A stretch of 64,000 nt of DNA from Aliibacillus thermotolerans (GCF_027853235.1 NZ_WKJG01000094.1:41063-105062); one strand, 5' to 3'; shown: positions 7,722 through 15,998, numbered from the stretch's first letter. The notes: a model not told the origin generated them from the sequence alone. Made by a program: numbers and translations.

Positions 7722-9686
7722 ATGAAAAAAATAAAAGGTTGGATGAGCAAAGGTCTTGCTTCGGTATTGTCGGTGTCATTACTTTATTCTCTTTCGGCAG
7801 AAGATGTTGCTGCCTCGTCAACACCAATAGGTCCTGGTATTACATATGAAAGTGATCGCGGTTCAGGCGCGAACATATTAAAAGTAGATTTAACGAATGA
7901 ACATAATAAGTTAGCTGTCAGTGTTCCCAGTCCGTTAACGAAATTGCAGACGACTTCCGAGCAAGCTCGTGCTGCGACACGGGATGGTCATGCCGTGGTA
8001 GGAGCAATTAATGCATCCTTTTTTGATATGGACCCAAATGCAAAGCCTTTACCATTCAGTATCATTGCGAAAGATAATGAAATTATTAGTTACGGTCGAA
8101 TTTCCGAAAGTCGTGATCATTACCGCAGTGAGCCTATATTGTTCGGTCAAATGGCAAATGGGAAAGCATTAATTGGTCATTATGATGCCTCTATTTCCGC
8201 TGCAGTTGGTGATAAAACAGTAGAGATTAATACGATGAACACCGGTGCTCGTTCTGATGAGGCTGTCCTTTATACCCCGTCATTTCCTGACAGTCGCACA
8301 GGTACGAGTCGTTACGGAATGGAAATTATTGTGGAACAAGCTTCAGGGGATGCGAGCCGTTTTTCTTTCGGCGATGAATTGTCTGGTACTGTAACAGAGA
8401 TAAGGGGCTATAATGATTCCGGAAACTCTCGCATTCCGGAAAATGGATTTGTTATTTTTGCAAACGGGGACAAATTCCGTCAACTTCAACACGTAAAAGA
8501 AGGAGATACCATTACTGTATCCGCTTCTATCAATAATCGTTGGCAAGACGCTGCGATTTTATTAGGTAGCGGTCCACAGTTAGTAAAAGATGGTGAAGTA
8601 AACATTACGATGAATCCAAACAGTTGGCGTTACAAATCTACCACTGCCCGGACGGCGGTTGGGGTAGATAAAACAGGAGACACTGTTTTTATGGTAACAA
8701 TGGATAAAGCAAATATTCGTCAGCTGGCGGAATACATGAAGAAGATTGGTGCTGACCGGGCATTGAACTTTGACGGAGGTGGCTCTACGACGTTCGTGGC
8801 AAGACAGCATGGGGATAAGTATGCAACGGTAATGAACCGTTTATCCGCTGGAAGCGAACGACGTGTGTCTTCTACTCTGCAAGCGATTAGCATTGCGCCA
8901 ACTTCTGAGTTGTCGCGACTTGTATTATCCCGAGAAAAACAGTCTGTCCAAGAAGGAGAAACAATGAACGTGTCTATTCTTTATGGAATGGACGAACATT
9001 ATAATCCTGTGAATGTCAATGAAGAGGACATTACTTGGAGCGTAGATGAGCATCTTGGTGAAATGCGTGGCTCTACCTTTGTTGCGAAAAAAGCAGGAGA
9101 AGGACGAATTAGAGCCCATTATCAAGGAAAGCAAGTCGGCTCGGCTCCAATTACGGTGACGAAAAAAGCGATGTTTAAAGATGTGAATGAAAACACGTTC
9201 GGTAGCAGTGAAATTGAATATTTAGCAGAGCGTAACATCATTAAAGGGTATCCAGATGGTACGTATCGTCCAAATCAGCGTTTAACTCGTTCTCAAGCAG
9301 CTTCCATGCTTGCTCGAGCATTTGAATTGGAAACGGAAAATCGACCGAATCCAAGATACCGGGATGTGAAAGAAGATTTCCATGCATACCCTGAAATTGC
9401 AGCAGTGACCGATGAAGGGATGATGAGGGGAAATGGGACATTGTTTTCTCCAAATGATTATTTAACAAGAGCCCAAATGGCAACGATTCTCGTTCGTGCC
9501 TTTGATTTAGAGGGAGAGAGAAAAGGAGTCTTTAACGATGTCGACTCTGATTACTGGGCGTATGACGAAATTGAAATATTAGCGTCCCACGGAATTGCGC
9601 GAGGTAGCAATGGAAACTTTCGTCCCGGTGAGGCAGTTACAAGAGCGCAATTTGCGGTATTTTTGAAACGAGCTCTTTCTCAATAA
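7722..9686 (+). CDS. SLH-anchored phosphodiester glycosidase-family protein
   Basis: Exported protein of 654 residues. The ATG at 7722, after GGGAGAG, is preferred over the in-frame ATG at 7707; it gives a signal peptide ending near VAASS. Residues about 40-390 form a NAGPA/phosphodiester glycosidase domain with VVGAINASFFDM, TARTAVGVDKTGDTVFMVT and the active-site-like ALNFDGGGSTTF. An Ig-like spacer (about 400-480) follows. Three SLH repeats then end the protein (FKDVNENTFGSSEIEYL, RYRDVKEDF, FNDVDSDYWAYDEIE). The family hydrolyses N-acetylglucosamine phosphodiesters, so a role in trimming wall glycopolymers is plausible but not shown. It is a single gene with its own terminator. Confidence 0.88.
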   Translation: MKKIKGWMSKGLASVLSVSLLYSLSAEDVAASSTPIGPGITYESDRGSGANILKVDLTNEHNKLAVSVPSPLTKLQTTSEQARAATRDGHAVVGAINASFFDMDPNAKPLPFSIIAKDNEIISYGRISESRDHYRSEPILFGQMANGKALIGHYDASISAAVGDKTVEINTMNTGARSDEAVLYTPSFPDSRTGTSRYGMEIIVEQASGDASRFSFGDELSGTVTEIRGYNDSGNSRIPENGFVIFANGDKFRQLQHVKEGDTITVSASINNRWQDAAILLGSGPQLVKDGEVNITMNPNSWRYKSTTARTAVGVDKTGDTVFMVTMDKANIRQLAEYMKKIGADRALNFDGGGSTTFVARQHGDKYATVMNRLSAGSERRVSSTLQAISIAPTSELSRLVLSREKQSVQEGETMNVSILYGMDEHYNPVNVNEEDITWSVDEHLGEMRGSTFVAKKAGEGRIRAHYQGKQVGSAPITVTKKAMFKDVNENTFGSSEIEYLAERNIIKGYPDGTYRPNQRLTRSQAASMLARAFELETENRPNPRYRDVKEDFHAYPEIAAVTDEGMMRGNGTLFSPNDYLTRAQMATILVRAFDLEGERKGVFNDVDSDYWAYDEIEILASHGIARGSNGNFRPGEAVTRAQFAVFLKRALSQ

Positions 9687-9690
9687 AAAG

Positions 9691-9729
9691 AAACTGTCCT
9701 TTAGCGAAATGCTAGAGGACAGTTTTTTA
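9691..9729. terminator. Bidirectional terminator between the SLH glycosidase and the btu operon
   Basis: Imperfect 14-15 bp arms (9691-9705, 9711-9724) with T6 on the plus strand and a T-rich tract on the minus strand. It separates convergent genes. Confidence 0.85.
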
Positions 9730-9734
9730 TCATG

Positions 9735-10115
9735 CTATTTTGTAAGATTTTTAGACCGCTTTTCTTTCCCGACGATCGTCCCTTCTGTTCTTTCAAAATG
9801 AACTCCGTTAAATTGATGGGAAATTTTATCCGCTAGATTTTCTTCCTGATTCATGATGGAATCTATGAAAGGGGCGGCATCTTCCGGTGTCAAATTTTTG
9901 TACCATATGCCGTCAGGATAGACGATAGAGACACATTTATCTTCACAGCGACCATTACAACGTGTCCGCGTCGTATGAATTTGATGGTTTAATCCTCGCG
10001 CTTTAATTTCCGCTCTCACTGCTCGTGTTACTTCTTCAGCTCCAGCACTAGTGCAATTACTGCCGTTACAAAGTAAAATGTGATGGTGCATGTCCGATAA
10101 GTTCCAAGTAGGCAT
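9735..10115 (-). CDS. Thioredoxin-fold [2Fe-2S] ferredoxin-like protein of the B12 operon
   Basis: A 126-residue soluble protein resembling thioredoxin-like 2Fe-2S ferredoxins (the CbiW type found in Bacillus cobalamin operons). Four cysteines fit the family pattern: CNGSNC near residues 16-21, then CNGRCEDKC near 53-61; the spare cysteine makes the exact ligand set uncertain. It is the last gene of the riboswitch-controlled operon, starting one base after the preceding stop codon (TAAAATG) with AGGAGTGG upstream. Position and cofactor suggest electron delivery to cobalt during corrinoid reduction or salvage, which is inference. The C-terminal 35 residues are basic and not conserved in the fold. 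Confidence 0.8.
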   Translation of the reverse strand: MPTWNLSDMHHHILLCNGSNCTSAGAEEVTRAVRAEIKARGLNHQIHTTRTRCNGRCEDKCVSIVYPDGIWYKNLTPEDAAPFIDSIMNQEENLADKISHQFNGVHFERTEGTIVGKEKRSKNLTK

Positions 10116-10116
10116 T

Positions 10117-10650
10117 TTATTCCACCACTCCTAAATATTTTTTGCGAAGCTCTTTCCACATATCTAATTTACTCCAATCCGGATTTTTTCGTTGTGGCTT
10201 TAAGTCCTCTGTTAAATAAGGGTTAGGGAAGATAATATTAATCATCTGTTCATCGTTTCCATTCCAAAGTCTGAGTGACCAACTTTCCGGAGTGCAAGTT
10301 CCATTTGTTTGATGAATAAACGCACCTTTTTTCACTTGTCTTATTTCTTGTAACTTGGCTTTGTGCTCTTTACTTGCTCTGTTTGCGCGATTGTGCCCGA
10401 CACATAAATGAAGATGCCAGTCTCCTGTATCCACCGTGAGATACCCATCTAACACTCCTACTTTTTTTGGCTTTTTCGCAAATAACTCAAAGACAGCTCC
10501 TTGAATCACATAAGTCGTCGTCACTTGCTCCCAATACTTTTCATAAATTTCCGTTAACATCGCTTCTACATCGACATCTTTTGCATCAAAATAAGTATAC
10601 TCTGACTTTGTACCATCCAAATTTTCCACTACTTCATTTTTTACTAACAT
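10117..10650 (-). CDS. Conserved protein of unknown function in the cobalamin operon
   Basis: I do not assign a family. The 177-residue protein is soluble, has no signal peptide and is rich in aromatic and charged residues. The most striking stretch is GDWHLHLCVGHNR (near residues 83-95), a His/Cys cluster that could bind a metal. It ends with NPDWSKLDMWKELRKKYLG. The ATG at 10650 is chosen over an in-frame GTG four codons upstream because AAGGTGG ends 8 nt before it. It lies between btuD and the 2Fe-2S protein, 31 bp after btuD and directly abutting the next gene, so it belongs to the B12-riboswitch regulon. A corrinoid chaperone or reduction factor is a guess from context only. Confidence 0.75.
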   Translation of the reverse strand: MLVKNEVVENLDGTKSEYTYFDAKDVDVEAMLTEIYEKYWEQVTTTYVIQGAVFELFAKKPKKVGVLDGYLTVDTGDWHLHLCVGHNRANRASKEHKAKLQEIRQVKKGAFIHQTNGTCTPESWSLRLWNGNDEQMINIIFPNPYLTEDLKPQRKNPDWSKLDMWKELRKKYLGVVE

Positions 10651-10681
10651 TTGAAATCCCACCTTTTTATAAAAATAATGA

Positions 10682-11917
10682 TTATACTCCCACTGTCGCT
10701 TTTACCGCTGGTGAAGTTAGTGCTTCTGGGGATGAAAATGATTGCAGCATTTCATTCATATTTTCAAAAGTTTGAACGTTCGCAGCTTGTTCACCGTATA
10801 CATCTTCGCATTCTTGTCTGCTTCTTAATGAATACACCGGTTTTCCGATAGAAACGGCATACAATATTAAATCGATATTTTGCTTATTAAGAGAACCGAT
10901 TGGAAAGGCAGTATCGACCACTCGTTCTAACTGTTCAATTTGCTTTTGTGCTACTTTTACCGTATGTTCGCGAATGTCTCTAAAAGGCATTTCACTTACG
11001 AGCGGAGTACCAATCGTTTTGGCGATATAGTAATCGACGTCATTTTCGTGCAAGATACCTGTCGCAACGCCGTATCCTTTTTTCGTAAGTGCCCGAAAGA
11101 TTCTCGTACCTGTCCCGCCACCAGCGACAACGAAAGTGGAAGGAGGAAAATCATTCGTTAATTCGACCGTACCTAAAAATTCATTGTAATGAGCGGAACG
11201 GATATCAAAAAGATTCGTCATCGTGTCTTCTTGAATGATGTCTTCAGGTGGCCCGTAATCTAAAATTTTATTATTTTTGATCAAAATGGCGATGTCGCAA
11301 CTTTTTAACGCTAAATCAATTTCATGAAGAGAAAGAATGACGGTAATTCCTTTTTCTTTCGTTAACGTATTTAAAATATTCATGACTTCCATTCGATGTC
11401 TCACGTCTAAGTGCGTCGTCGGTTCGTCAAGGATAATCACTTCAGGTTCTTGCACTAAAGCTCTTGCCAAAAGTAACTTTTGTTTCTGACCATCGCTTAA
11501 TTCATTAAAAAAACGATGCGCAATATCTTGGGCGTTCACAAGATGGAGTGCTTCCCACGTTTTTTCAATATCTTCTTGACTTAGCTTCCCAAAAAAGCCT
11601 GTGTGAGGATATCTTCCCAGCGCAGCGATATCAAACCCTGTCATCAAACCAGGAGATAACCGGTCTGTTAAAACGACCGCCATCGTTTCTGCCAGTGTAT
11701 TTGTTTTTATTTGAGAGATATCACGGGTTTTAAGAAATATTTTTCCGCCAACGGGAGCTAAAAATCCACATAAGGACCTTAAAATGGTCGACTTCCCAGA
11801 TCCGTTTGGTCCCAACAAGCAAATGAACTGTCCTTTTAATGCTTCGATATTGATGTTTTCAACAACTTTTTTATCCCCGTATCCAACGGCTAACTCTTCC
11901 GTTTTGATGATACTCAC
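10682..11917 (-). CDS. btuD: Cobalamin ABC transporter ATPase with C-terminal extra domain
   Basis: ATPase of the vitamin B12 importer, 411 residues (similar in size to B. subtilis YvrA). The ABC domain covers residues 1-255: Walker A LLGPNGSGKST (about 33-43), signature LSDGQKQ, Walker B VIILDEP and the H-loop LSLHEIDLA. The remaining 150 residues form a second domain with a glycine-rich, Rossmann-like start (VVAGGGTGTRIFRALTKKGYGVATG) that ordinary BtuD proteins lack. The start is a GTG that overlaps the btuC stop codon (GTGA) behind GAGGAGG, implying translational coupling. Confidence 0.92.
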   Translation of the reverse strand: MSIIKTEELAVGYGDKKVVENINIEALKGQFICLLGPNGSGKSTILRSLCGFLAPVGGKIFLKTRDISQIKTNTLAETMAVVLTDRLSPGLMTGFDIAALGRYPHTGFFGKLSQEDIEKTWEALHLVNAQDIAHRFFNELSDGQKQKLLLARALVQEPEVIILDEPTTHLDVRHRMEVMNILNTLTKEKGITVILSLHEIDLALKSCDIAILIKNNKILDYGPPEDIIQEDTMTNLFDIRSAHYNEFLGTVELTNDFPPSTFVVAGGGTGTRIFRALTKKGYGVATGILHENDVDYYIAKTIGTPLVSEMPFRDIREHTVKVAQKQIEQLERVVDTAFPIGSLNKQNIDLILYAVSIGKPVYSLRSRQECEDVYGEQAANVQTFENMNEMLQSFSSPEALTSPAVKATVGV

Positions 11918-12957
11918 AATGTATTCCTCCTCTTCAGTAATAAATAAATGACGATCGGGGCACCGAAGAAAGCAGTGACAGCACTAATAGGTAGTTCAAT
12001 CGGGCTGTACAATGTTCGCGCTAACAAATCACATAGAGAAGTAAGAATAGCCCCAAGCAAGATAGCGGAAGGAATCAATATTTTATTGTCAGACGTTTGA
12101 AAAACCGTTCTCACAATGTGTGGTACCGCCATTCCGATAAATGCGACGGGTCCAGTAAATGCGGTAATGACTGCGGCAAGAATGCTTGCTAGAATCACAA
12201 TGACATAGCGAAATAGTTTCGTAGGCACTCCCATACTTTTTGCATAATCTTCCCCTAGTAAAAACGCATTTAAAGGTTTACTAATAAGAAAAGTGGCGAA
12301 AAGCATAGGCAAACCGATGATTGCTAATACGATCACTTGATCCCAAGTAAAGCCAGAGTAACTTCCTAATGACCACATGACGAATCCGTGAACGTGTTCT
12401 TTTTCGGCAAATGCCATTAAAAAACTCGTCACCGCACTCGTTAAATATCCGACCATTAAACCGATGACTAATAATGTCGTAATATTTCTCACTTTCGCAG
12501 CGAGAAGCAACACTAAAATCATGACGCTAACTGCACCAACAAAAGCAGCAATAAAAATCAAAAAGGGTGAAATGACCCCAAGTCCAAAGGTGAATCCAGC
12601 AAGCGAAATGAAACCAACAGCCAACGTAGCTCCAGAAGAAATTCCTAAAACAAACGGGCCAGCAATCGGATTTCGAAAAAACACTTGCAACAGTAAACCG
12701 GAAATGGCGAGCGCCGCACCCCCAATCATCGCTGCAATCGTCCGAGGCAGTCTAATTTTATTTGTAATGGCTTCATGCACTTCATTTTCCGTCGGTAATT
12801 GGAAAATAATCTGAATGATTTCAGCGACACGAATGTTCACGGAGCCTATCCCGACATTCAGAAAGAAAGTGACAATCAATAGTAGTAACAATATTAAAAA
12901 TATACTAAAATTTTTAAATGACTTATTTTTTGTGTCTGTTTCGTTACGAATGTCCAT
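11914..12957 (-). CDS. btuC: Cobalamin ABC transporter permease, FecCD family
   Basis: Membrane channel of the B12 importer, 347 residues with about ten hydrophobic helices. FecCD signatures include LPRTIAAMIGGAALAISGLLLQ, NPIAGPFVLGISSGA, GEDYAKSMGV and the loop VTAFTGPVAFIGMAVPHIVR. The ATG at 12957 is preferred because GGAGG lies 6 nt upstream; an earlier in-frame ATG at 12990 lacks one and overlaps the end of btuF. It is followed by btuD with a 4-bp overlap. Confidence 0.93.
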   Translation of the reverse strand: MDIRNETDTKNKSFKNFSIFLILLLLLIVTFFLNVGIGSVNIRVAEIIQIIFQLPTENEVHEAITNKIRLPRTIAAMIGGAALAISGLLLQVFFRNPIAGPFVLGISSGATLAVGFISLAGFTFGLGVISPFLIFIAAFVGAVSVMILVLLLAAKVRNITTLLVIGLMVGYLTSAVTSFLMAFAEKEHVHGFVMWSLGSYSGFTWDQVIVLAIIGLPMLFATFLISKPLNAFLLGEDYAKSMGVPTKLFRYVIVILASILAAVITAFTGPVAFIGMAVPHIVRTVFQTSDNKILIPSAILLGAILTSLCDLLARTLYSPIELPISAVTAFFGAPIVIYLLLKRRNTL

Positions 12958-12994
12958 GCCGAACCTCCAAACTTGGAGTGAACTTTTCATCTGA

Positions 12995-14146
12995 TTATTC
13001 CGCTTTGATAAAATGTTTCGGTGTTTGATCCGGAAAGAGTTCTGGATAAAAAATGATCGCTAAATCTTCAATTATCTCATCTGTTTTATGAAGCATTTGC
13101 CAATACCAATCTTGGTACAACCAGACATCTCCATCTTGTACCGACTTCATATCGGCAATGAGAGGAGCTTGTGCAACGATATTGTCAAGCGAACCAACAT
13201 AAGACTCCATTCCATCGTAAATAAAAACATCTGCTTCAATACTTTGGGCGTAAAACTCTTCTTGGGTAAATGATACTGATTCACTCACTTCTACCGGTAA
13301 ATCTTTAAAAATATAATTTCCTCCCGCCATGTCCATTAATTTTGCGGTGAAACCTTTTGGATTGACAACACTGAATTGTCCATCATAAATATTTGCCCAT
13401 ACAACGGAAGTTTTATCTTCATCCGGTAATTGACTAAACAAGCTTTCTACATTGTTTACTGCTTTCGTAAAAAATTGTTCCGCTTCTTCTTCTTTGTTAT
13501 ATAATGCAGCGAGAAATTTTATCCACTCCATTCGAGCAAAGGGGTGTTCTTCCAAGTATTCATTATTCACGACATACGTAATTCCTAACTCATCTAACTT
13601 TTCCATGATTTCAAATTGACCCCATGTGCCACCGTAAACTATCGCAATATCTGGATTTATTTCTTGAATGAACTCATAGTCTGGCGTTTGCCCTGTACCA
13701 ACAAACGTGATAGAACCATTCTCAAACCCTTCAATGACGTCATCAAGATACCAGTCGTCTTTATCCGTCATGACTGCAGAAAGACTGTCAATCACCCCGA
13801 GTGGTTCCATAAGCGATACTTGAGTGGAAGAAGAGGCTAACACATTTTCAATCGGAGTATAAATGACTGGTACATCGTCATATCCTTCGGGTACCTCTTC
13901 TCCTTTCGGAACGAGTAGGAAACTGCGTCCTTCGCCGTCCACTAATTTTTTCACTTGCCCGTCAATGTATTCAATGCTAAAACTATCCGAATACTCAAGA
14001 TTTAATGTATTAGTCGCTTCATGAGATGTATTTTCCTGTTTTTTCGATGTATCCGTTTCTGCCGATTCATTACTACAACCAGAAAGAATCAGTACGACCG
14101 ACATCAAGCTAATGATTAAAAAGTTTACAATCGGTTTGTTCATCAT
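12995..14146 (-). CDS. btuF: Cobalamin-binding lipoprotein, PF01497 family
   Basis: Lipid-anchored extracellular receptor of the B12 importer, about 383 residues. AAGGAG lies 10 nt before ATG 14146; the adjacent ATG 14143 is equally possible. The signal ends in the lipobox LILSGC (Cys24), followed by a Thr/Glu linker. The core has the helical-backbone binding fold: VLASSSTQVSLMEPLGVIDSL, then PDYEFIQEINPDIAIVYGG, and a second lobe with SVVWANIYDGQFSVVNPKGF. Assignment to corrinoid rather than siderophore rests on the cobalamin riboswitch directly upstream and the yvrC-yvrB-yvrA-like order; the protein family alone would not decide. Confidence 0.88.
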   Translation of the reverse strand: MMNKPIVNFLIISLMSVVLILSGCSNESAETDTSKKQENTSHEATNTLNLEYSDSFSIEYIDGQVKKLVDGEGRSFLLVPKGEEVPEGYDDVPVIYTPIENVLASSSTQVSLMEPLGVIDSLSAVMTDKDDWYLDDVIEGFENGSITFVGTGQTPDYEFIQEINPDIAIVYGGTWGQFEIMEKLDELGITYVVNNEYLEEHPFARMEWIKFLAALYNKEEEAEQFFTKAVNNVESLFSQLPDEDKTSVVWANIYDGQFSVVNPKGFTAKLMDMAGGNYIFKDLPVEVSESVSFTQEEFYAQSIEADVFIYDGMESYVGSLDNIVAQAPLIADMKSVQDGDVWLYQDWYWQMLHKTDEIIEDLAIIFYPELFPDQTPKHFIKAE

Positions 14147-14175
14147 TATCACTCTGCTCCTTGACATTTATAAAC

Positions 14176-14286
14176 TCACGCCAAAACAAAAAGCTCTTCC
14201 TCGGCTTGGAGGAAGAGCGAATAAAAACGACATATGTACAAATAGCTAAAAATACTACAGCTACATTTTGCCTCTGTCGTTTTCAT
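14176..14286 (-). CDS. Possible 36-codon leader ORF between riboswitch and terminator
   Basis: Starts with ATG at 14286 behind a strong ribosome site (GGGGAGGTG, 4 nt spacing) and reads MKTTEAKCSCSIFSYLYICR and then 16 more residues before TGA. It has three cysteines and runs straight through the intrinsic terminator at 14193-14218. The ATG is also the right arm of a TTTCATTT/AAATGAAA hairpin. Translation could therefore disrupt the terminator, or the ORF may be a chance product of the expression platform. No homologue is recognised. Confidence 0.35.
   Translation of the reverse strand: MKTTEAKCSCSIFSYLYICRFYSLFLQAEEELFVLA
14184..14218 (-). terminator. Intrinsic terminator of the cobalamin riboswitch expression platform
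   Basis: Ten-base perfect arms (14193-14202, 14209-14218) followed on the minus strand by TTTTTGTTTT. It lies between the aptamer and btuF, so B12 binding most likely causes premature termination. A second inverted repeat (14224-14232 with 14276-14284) just upstream may be the competing structure. Confidence 0.85.
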
Positions 14287-14318
14287 TTCTCACCTCCCCG
14301 GAAAAATGAAACTCGAGG

Positions 14319-14494
14319 AAAATAGGCAGGTCTCCTGACTTGTGCTTCACTTTACTCTGAGCCTTCCCGTATAAGCACCGTGAAGTTCACTTATACAGTG
14401 GTCATCTCATTTCATCCACACTTACAGTTGCGGGGACAGTTCTGGACTTTCACCAGATTCCCTTTTAAGTCTAAAACTAGACACCTATCTTCCA
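14319..14494 (-). ncRNA. Cobalamin riboswitch controlling the btuF operon
   Basis: Read on the minus strand, the region shows the diagnostic elements in order. A 5' P1 strand (GATAGGTG) comes first. Next is GGGAATCTGGTGAAAGTCC, then CTGTCCCCGCAACTGT. A variable arm with an extended stem (GTATAAGTG / CGGTGCTTATAC) follows, and the B12 box is AGTCAGGAGACCTGCC with closing CCTAT. Adenosyl- or methylcobalamin binding normally lowers expression of the downstream transport genes. The aptamer is followed by a terminator, giving a transcriptional OFF switch for five genes. Confidence 0.95.
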
Positions 14495-14532
14495 AAAATA
14501 TGAAGTTGTTATTCATGTTAAACACAAATCAT

Positions 14533-14561
14533 ATATTATATGAATAAATGACAATTTTCAA
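14533..14561 (-). promoter_or_regulatory. SigA promoter of the riboswitch/btu transcript
   Basis: Minus-strand TTGAAA (14561-14556), a 17-bp spacer, then TAATAT (14538-14533). The predicted start near 14526 lies about 32 nt upstream of riboswitch P1. Confidence 0.65.
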
Positions 14562-14948
14562 CCTTTTTATTATATTTCCTATTCGGATGAAGGGAAAAGT
14601 AGGGGGTGAGTTCCCGCTTCTCCATCAACTATCGCGCCTTTTTGTCCAGCTTTGGAAGTCAGGTGCTCGGAAATAAGAAACTTTTGCTAACGTTCCGTGC
14701 GTCTTTCACCTCCGCTTACTCAGTGCAAAAGTAAACAGAGAAGGATGAAAGTTTTGTTCGACACGTAGAAGTCTGATCAGGGCAGAAGTCATTCTGTCTA
14801 TGCTCTTTAGACGTCTTTGCACCTGAACACTTTTTTATCAGCTTCGGTGGCTCGGAGCTTGTGTGTGCGTCAAAATGTGGAGGAGTCAAAGACCACGCTT
14901 CATCTGGCAATAGAGGATCTATCCAAAGGCCGATGCGACCAAATTTAA
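14562..14948. repeat. Degenerate Bacillaceae-type intergenic repeat material
   Basis: No credible gene. Contains TTTTTGTCCAGCTTTGGAAG with AGGTGCTCGG, and CTCCGCTTACTCAGTGCAAA with GTAAACAGAGAAGG. Both resemble pieces at 15.77-15.93 kb and the 119-bp repeat at 21.5 kb. It looks like decayed copies of the same family. Confidence 0.5.
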
Positions 14949-15217
14949 TTCGGAAATTGAAAAAAGTGTTGCATGAACGATTTATGGGACATTTAATAGT
15001 TAAAAAATTTCATGAAGTGTCGTATGGAAGGAGAAAATGGGAAAAATAAGGCGATTTTGCATGGAAACTCGATTTATACGACCTATTTTCAATCATCTTG
15101 CATGAATTCTGAAAAAGTGTCACATGAAAGATAAAATGGGAATAATTAGGTGATATAAAGACAAAATATCACTTCATACGACTTATTATTAGCAAAAAAA
15201 GAAAAATAGACGAGGTT
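14949..15217 (+). repeat. Deleted second copy of the 145-bp-period palindromic array
   Basis: Nearly identical to 20972-21276. It contains one 23-bp box (14968-14990) and two 64-bp palindrome-ended elements (15019-15082 and 15119-15182). Forty-five bases present in the other copy, including a whole 23-bp box, are missing between direct AATCA repeats. No gene is supported here. Confidence 0.85.
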
Positions 15218-15237
15218 ATCTAATAAGTCCTGAAAAA

Positions 15238-15640
15238 TAAATCGAGCGTTCTTTTCAACAATCATTTAGCGTCGAAACGGTGCCATACATCGTGCATGGA
15301 TTGCTTTCACAATGGTGTTTGGATTGAAACGGTGCCATGATCCATTCATCGCTTGTTTCCACAAACTATTTTTGAATGAAACGGTGGCATGAGCGATCCA
15401 TGACTTGCTTTCATCAGACATTTTTGAATGAAGCAGTGTTATGAGCCAACCATGGCTTGCTTCCACAAGCAATACTTTGATGAAACGATGGCATGACTAT
15501 CCATGACTTACTTCCATCAACCATTTGGTGTTGGAAACATGCCTATTCGGCCAAGAGGCGTTTAGAGAAGCAATTTTTGATGAAGCGATGACAAAAAAAT
15601 GTCCAAAAAGTCATCAATCATGACTTTTTGGACAGCTCCG
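15238..15640 (-). repeat. 52-bp-period repeat array, copy 1 (inverted relative to 63.4 kb)
   Basis: Six units begin with GAAAC/GAAGC at 15274, 15326, 15378, 15430, 15482 and 15534, each exactly 52 bp apart; a seventh follows at 15582. Each unit contains an imperfect palindrome of the form GAAACGGTGGCATGA, a short centre, then TCCATGACTTGCTTTC. The array ends in a perfect hairpin at 15601-15633. The whole segment is the reverse complement, at high identity, of about 63391-63805. Confidence 0.85.
15601..15633 (-). terminator. Repeat-borne terminator hairpin
   Basis: Fourteen-base arms (GTCCAAAAAGTCAT and its complement) around a five-base loop, with T7 on the minus strand at 15600-15594. It is the boundary of the 52-bp array and identical in design to the hairpin at 63398-63430. 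No minus-strand gene obviously needs it here; slaP ends at 15999, upstream in that direction. Confidence 0.6.
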
Positions 15641-15998
15641 TCTCATTACATAAAAATCCTGAAAAAGTGTCGCATGACCGCTTCATACAATCACTTTCTT
15701 TATGCAATAACTGAAAAATGGTCGCATAGGACTTTGAATGATGATTTTTCTCCCTACTCGCTTGCTTCCGCGTTTATTTGTCCAGCTCCGGTTCCTAGGC
15801 GCTCGGATTCTTCACAGGTCAGATAAAGAAAGCAAAGAGCGCTTATTAAAAAGGAACATCGCCTAAAATCTCACGTCCTGCGCCTGCGGTTACTCGGCGC
15901 AAAAGAAAACAAAGAAGTATTGCAGTCCAGATTTTGTGAGGAACGGCGATGCTAGCACGTCCTGTGCGTCGCAGAACCTATCGCGCCTAAACAGTCGC
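15641..15998 (+). repeat. Mixed repeat region downstream of slaP
   Basis: Holds one 23-bp palindrome box of the 145-bp family (15669-15691) with its partner half-site 52 bp later (15721). Next come fragments of the 119-bp repeat (TTTGTCCAGCTCCGG with AGGCGCTCGG) and GTCGCCTACGCTTTTCT at 15993-16009, which overlaps the slaP stop codon. GAACCTATC (15975-15983) and GATAGGTTC (16010-16018) could form a closing stem. No gene is supported. Confidence 0.6.

Noticed and set aside
15266..15472. Open frame of 68 codons on the minus strand
   Set aside because: It translates the 52-bp repeat units; a similar peptide appears at 63580-63768 for the same reason. No ribosome site.
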